Origin: JAFGRR01 sp964563855
GTDB lineage: Bacteria > Planctomycetota > Phycisphaerae > UBA1845 > Fen-1342
Assembly (NCBI GenBank): GCA_964563855.1
Contig: CAZLYU010000017.1
Location: 1-62,807 of the forward strand
DNA: 62,807 nucleotides
Direction: 5' to 3'
How positions within the stretch are numbered: position 1 is the first letter of the stretch; each line of letters opens with the position of its first letter. A program made the translations under genes and the position numbers. Under the pieces are notes generated by a model that saw only the letters and a program-made list of their open reading frames with translations, made no database searches and had not been told where the DNA came from. Below, piece after piece: positions 60,541 through 62,807 of this stretch.

Positions 60541-61054
60541 CTGAACTGCTCCTTACCTCGATTTCGTCGCGACCTTCCTGCCGGTATGCATGCGCACGAC
60601 AACTGTCTTTTCAAGCCATACGGGACCACTTCGTGGTTATGGTTTCCCCGCGCCAACGCGGCTGGTTCAGATACGCACGGCGGACACATTCGGATGCCGG
60701 CACGCGAGCATAGTGGTTCTCCTGCGCCGATTCCAGGTTGACGGCGAGCGCATCAACCGCGAGCTCACCCGTCCGACGCCTGCCGACATCCCCTCGACAG
60801 TTAAGCAGATCGCAAACGCAGTTGCACATGCATTCGCGTTTCATTACGCTTGCACGCGTGGCGGAACGCGCCGGCGGATCGCCGCGATTCGTGGGCTGGT
60901 AGGCGCCGTGGGCAATCCGCGCCGGTCTGGAGCCGAGCGGTCGGTTGACCCCCGCCACCTCGATGAGAATGCAATTGCAACTGCACCTGTCGCCGCTTAG
61001 GATAGGGGGCAACGAGTGCCGCAGATCACCCGCCGGCCGCGGTGGAGCGCTAGA
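60541..61054. other. Divergent intergenic region with inverted repeat
   Basis: A 514-base region between divergent genes with no believable protein gene. It holds an imperfect inverted repeat: 60818-60835 and 60967-60984 match at 16 of 18 positions when one arm is reversed and complemented. The TTGCAACTGC part of each arm is placed like a -35 element pointing outward: on the plus strand TTGCAA (60975-60980) with TAGGAT 17 bases on, and on the minus strand GTGCAA with a weak TTAACT 17 bases on. A shared regulator binding both arms is possible. Nothing else is recognised. Confidence 0.5.
60975..61003 (+). promoter_or_regulatory. Candidate promoter of the DUF58 gene
   Basis: TTGCAA (60975-60980) and TAGGAT (60998-61003), 17 bases apart, match four of six consensus positions each. 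The -35 lies within one arm of the inverted repeat described for this region. Confidence 0.4.
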
Positions 61055-62311
61055 ATGCAACATCCTACAACGCAGGGAGTTGCGCCCGATTCCGCCCTCG
61101 GGTTGTCGCGTGACGCACCGCCGTCGAGCCGCGCCCACGATTCGCCGTCACCGCCCACGCATCCGCTGAAAGTCGCCAGCGCCGGACTCATCACACTGCT
61201 CGCGTGCGCAGCGTTCGTTGGCGTCATCGGCCTCACGCTGCATCCGCGGCTGCTGCTGCTGTTGCCGGCGCTGCTCGTCGTGCTTCTCGCCGGGGTCTTG
61301 TTGCCAGGGCTGAGTCTGCTGTTCGTGCGCGGCCATCTCCGTTTCGCGAAAGACCGCATTCATGAGAACGATGAGGTCACGGTCGCGCTAACGCTGCGTC
61401 AGGGGGCGCCGTGGCCCGCGTGGGGATTGGTGCTCGAGGCTGACGCTGTGAACCAGATCGTGTTAGAGCCCGCGAGACCTTTTGTTTTGCTGGACCGAAC
61501 GTTCATGCTGCAGCCGCAGCACCGCGGCGTCTTCCCGCGCCGCACCCCGCGATTGCAAACCGGCTTCCCCTTTGGTTTGGTGACGGCTTCGCGTCGTACG
61601 ACCCTCGATCAACCCCTGGTGGTATGGCCGCGGGTGTTCCCGGTTGCGGCTCCGCCCGACTGGGCGTCCGCCGACAACGCGGTCGGTCACGTCGAAACGC
61701 GCCGGGCCGGCGCTACCGGCGACACCCTCGGAGTGCGCGAGTATCGGCACGGCGACCCGATGCGCTGGATTCACTGGCCGCAGACGGCGCGGCACGATCG
61801 CTTCATGGTGCGCGAGTTTCAAGCCAGCGGCGCGCCGCGAATCCGTATCGTTCTCGACTGCGACGAAATCGCTCACGTCGGACGCGGCTCGGATAGCTCG
61901 TTCGAGTGGGCCGTCCGGATCGCCGCCAGTGTGGCGGTCGGCTGGCTGGAGCAGGGCGCCGAGGTCGAGCTCGTGGCGGGGGAAGTACAGCTGCCCGCGG
62001 CTGGTGGTCGTCGTCACCAGGGGCGAGTGCTTGATGCACTGGCCCATGCCCAGCGCCGTGGTGCTGACGCGTCGGCCAGCCCTCCAGAAAGCGAACTGAC
62101 CACCGTGTTCATCAGCACCGACCTCGGCTGGGCGAATCGGCCCGAGCCGTCTTGCTGCGCTTGGCGCGGCTTCATGTTGCTGAATCAAGGATTTGGAGGA
62201 AACAGAGCGGCGGAGGCCGTTCGTGGACGCAAAGTGGTTGTCGTGGAGAGCCCAACGGACGCGCCTGCAGCGCTGCTACGAGTCAAGCGGGGGCTGGCGG
62301 ATGTGGCCTAG
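61055..62311 (+). CDS. DUF58-domain membrane protein
   Basis: A 418-residue protein. GGAG is seven bases before the ATG at 61055, preferred to an upstream GTG. Two membrane helices near residues 40-85 are followed by a beta-rich segment and the DUF58 signature VREYRHGDPMRWIHWPQTAR with RFMVREFQ, then a VWA-like core (RIRIVLDCDEIAHV). DUF58 proteins usually occur with MoxR ATPases, VWA proteins and transglutaminases; none follows here, the gene ending at a lower-G+C segment. Its function is unestablished. Confidence 0.86.
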   Translation: MQHPTTQGVAPDSALGLSRDAPPSSRAHDSPSPPTHPLKVASAGLITLLACAAFVGVIGLTLHPRLLLLLPALLVVLLAGVLLPGLSLLFVRGHLRFAKDRIHENDEVTVALTLRQGAPWPAWGLVLEADAVNQIVLEPARPFVLLDRTFMLQPQHRGVFPRRTPRLQTGFPFGLVTASRRTTLDQPLVVWPRVFPVAAPPDWASADNAVGHVETRRAGATGDTLGVREYRHGDPMRWIHWPQTARHDRFMVREFQASGAPRIRIVLDCDEIAHVGRGSDSSFEWAVRIAASVAVGWLEQGAEVELVAGEVQLPAAGGRRHQGRVLDALAHAQRRGADASASPPESELTTVFISTDLGWANRPEPSCCAWRGFMLLNQGFGGNRAAEAVRGRKVVVVESPTDAPAALLRVKRGLADVA

Positions 62312-62533
62312 CCGATCTCGATCGACCGTCCAACTGCTGACGCTGCCATTGGGGATGCAGCGGTCAACGGTGTAAAGAGTGTGGGTGGAGGCAAGACAAA
62401 AGACGAGTACCTCTACGCTAGTGGGTGGACTGAAACAGTCTATGTTCTTGACGACGTTGGAGACCAGTGGACAGTCTTCATTAACCCTTCGCAAAACAAG
62501 TGGGCCGGCGCGCACTTATCTTCATCGAACTGA
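62312..62533 (+). pseudogene. Start-less coding remnant, possibly a toxin C-terminal tail
   Basis: After the DUF58 stop the same frame stays open for 73 codons to a TGA at 62531-62533. The last 50 codons read like real protein: DEYLYASGWTETVYVL, DDVGDQWTVFINPSQ, NKWAGAHLSSSN. There is no ATG; only a GTG at 62381 could start it, without a Shine-Dalgarno. Base composition is visibly less G+C-rich than upstream. It looks like the detached end of a larger gene, in the manner of displaced tips of polymorphic toxins, but no family could be named. Confidence 0.4.
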
Positions 62534-62596
62534 CACTGCGTAACGGGTAGTCGGATTCGCCATCTGGTCAGTGCTTCAGGTGTAACAGTGTTGAAC

Positions 62597-62807
62597 ATGC
62601 ATGTTGAGTTTGCGGCTCCGATGCAGGCATGTCCATTGGCCCAAGAGGCAGTTGCGGCCGCTAAAGAGCATGTCGCACACGAGCTCCCCGTGCATAAAGC
62701 AATCCGTTCTGCGGTCGTATTTGATGACGCCTTGGTGCTTGAGGTCAACGGCCATGACCACCTCGTGCTACGTTCGCATCAGGGGATTGTGGTATGTGAG
62801 CGAAAAG
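62597..62807 (+). CDS. Small protein of unknown function, cut by the right edge
   Basis: An open frame from the ATG at 62597 (or TTG at 62591) to the window end, at least 70 residues: it includes MHVEFAAPMQACPLAQEA, AAAKEHVAHELPVHKAIR and VVFDDALVLEVNGHDHLV. Codon use is less G+C-biased than in the main gene blocks. Placed right behind a toxin-tail-like remnant it could be an immunity gene; that is inference from position only. Confidence 0.45.
   Translation, partial: MHVEFAAPMQACPLAQEAVAAAKEHVAHELPVHKAIRSAVVFDDALVLEVNGHDHLVLRSHQGIVVCERK

Noticed and set aside
62440..62761. Minus-strand frames in the right-hand tail
   Set aside because: They overlap plus-strand frames with better codon character and have no ribosome site; the call is uncertain because composition there is atypical.
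1..62807. CRISPR arrays, insertion sequences, integrase or phage genes
   Set aside because: No regularly spaced repeats, transposase motifs or phage proteins were seen anywhere in the window.

Overview
The window is a G+C-rich chromosomal segment with tightly packed genes and many 4-base start/stop overlaps. It suggests a member of the Planctomycetota, probably a Phycisphaerae-like lineage. The clues are secreted proteins with dockerin-type DxNxDG repeats, two pseudopilins with the planctomycete-style hydrophobic N-terminus, a LpxC-FabZ fusion inside a lipid A operon, and large membrane VWA proteins. The assignment rests on gene content only. There is a 100-base assembly gap at 54119-54218, so order across it depends on scaffolding.

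Left part (1-12960, minus strand): a branched-chain amino acid operon transcribed right to left, ilvB - short ACT subunit - ilvC - leuA - leuC - leuD - cimA - leuB - gltB (the last is cut by the window edge). It is preceded by what looks like a complete transcription attenuator: a sigma70-like promoter, a leader peptide of 40-49 codons ending in a run of Val/Leu/Ile codons, an antiterminator strand overlapping the leader stop codon, and an intrinsic terminator 18 bases before ilvB. This is the strongest regulatory finding in the window.

Middle-left (13113-27526): a duplicated ABC-2 permease; an outer-membrane and lipid A operon (OmpH/Skp-like chaperone, lpxD, lpxC-fabZ, lpxA, then a class III sirtuin); a sigma54 activator and a small receiver-like protein, both with degenerate receivers; a LOG-family nucleotide hydrolase; fabI; then a coupled trio of Gfo/Idh oxidoreductase, yidC and an inositol-monophosphatase-like phosphatase.

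Middle (27523-40480): a two-VWA membrane protein, a PhoX-like protein, a lipoprotein, a STAS-domain protein, YceH, TruA, a pteridine-reductase-like SDR, a secreted TPR protein, a CheY-like regulator, a DHH phosphoesterase and a Tat-type alkaline phosphatase.

Histidine operon (40622-47621, minus strand): hisG - hisC/HAD fusion - hisB - hisH - hisF - hisA/hisI/hisE triple fusion - hisD. Seven genes cover the whole pathway, with the histidinol-phosphate phosphatase step plausibly supplied by the HAD domain fused to HisC.

Right part (47717-62807): two clusters pairing a pseudopilin with a secreted dockerin-like protein. One partner is a PstS-like binding protein with dockerin repeats; the other cluster also carries a nucleoside hydrolase fused to an FmdE-like domain. 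Between them lie a two-domain P-loop/deoxyribosyltransferase-like protein, tRNA-Leu(CAG) with a clear promoter, a DJ-1/PfpI lipoprotein, and a fused FAD/Fe-S 2-hydroxyacid dehydrogenase. The window ends with a DUF58 protein and a lower-G+C tail holding a start-less coding remnant and a partial small gene, possibly a toxin tail/immunity-like remnant.
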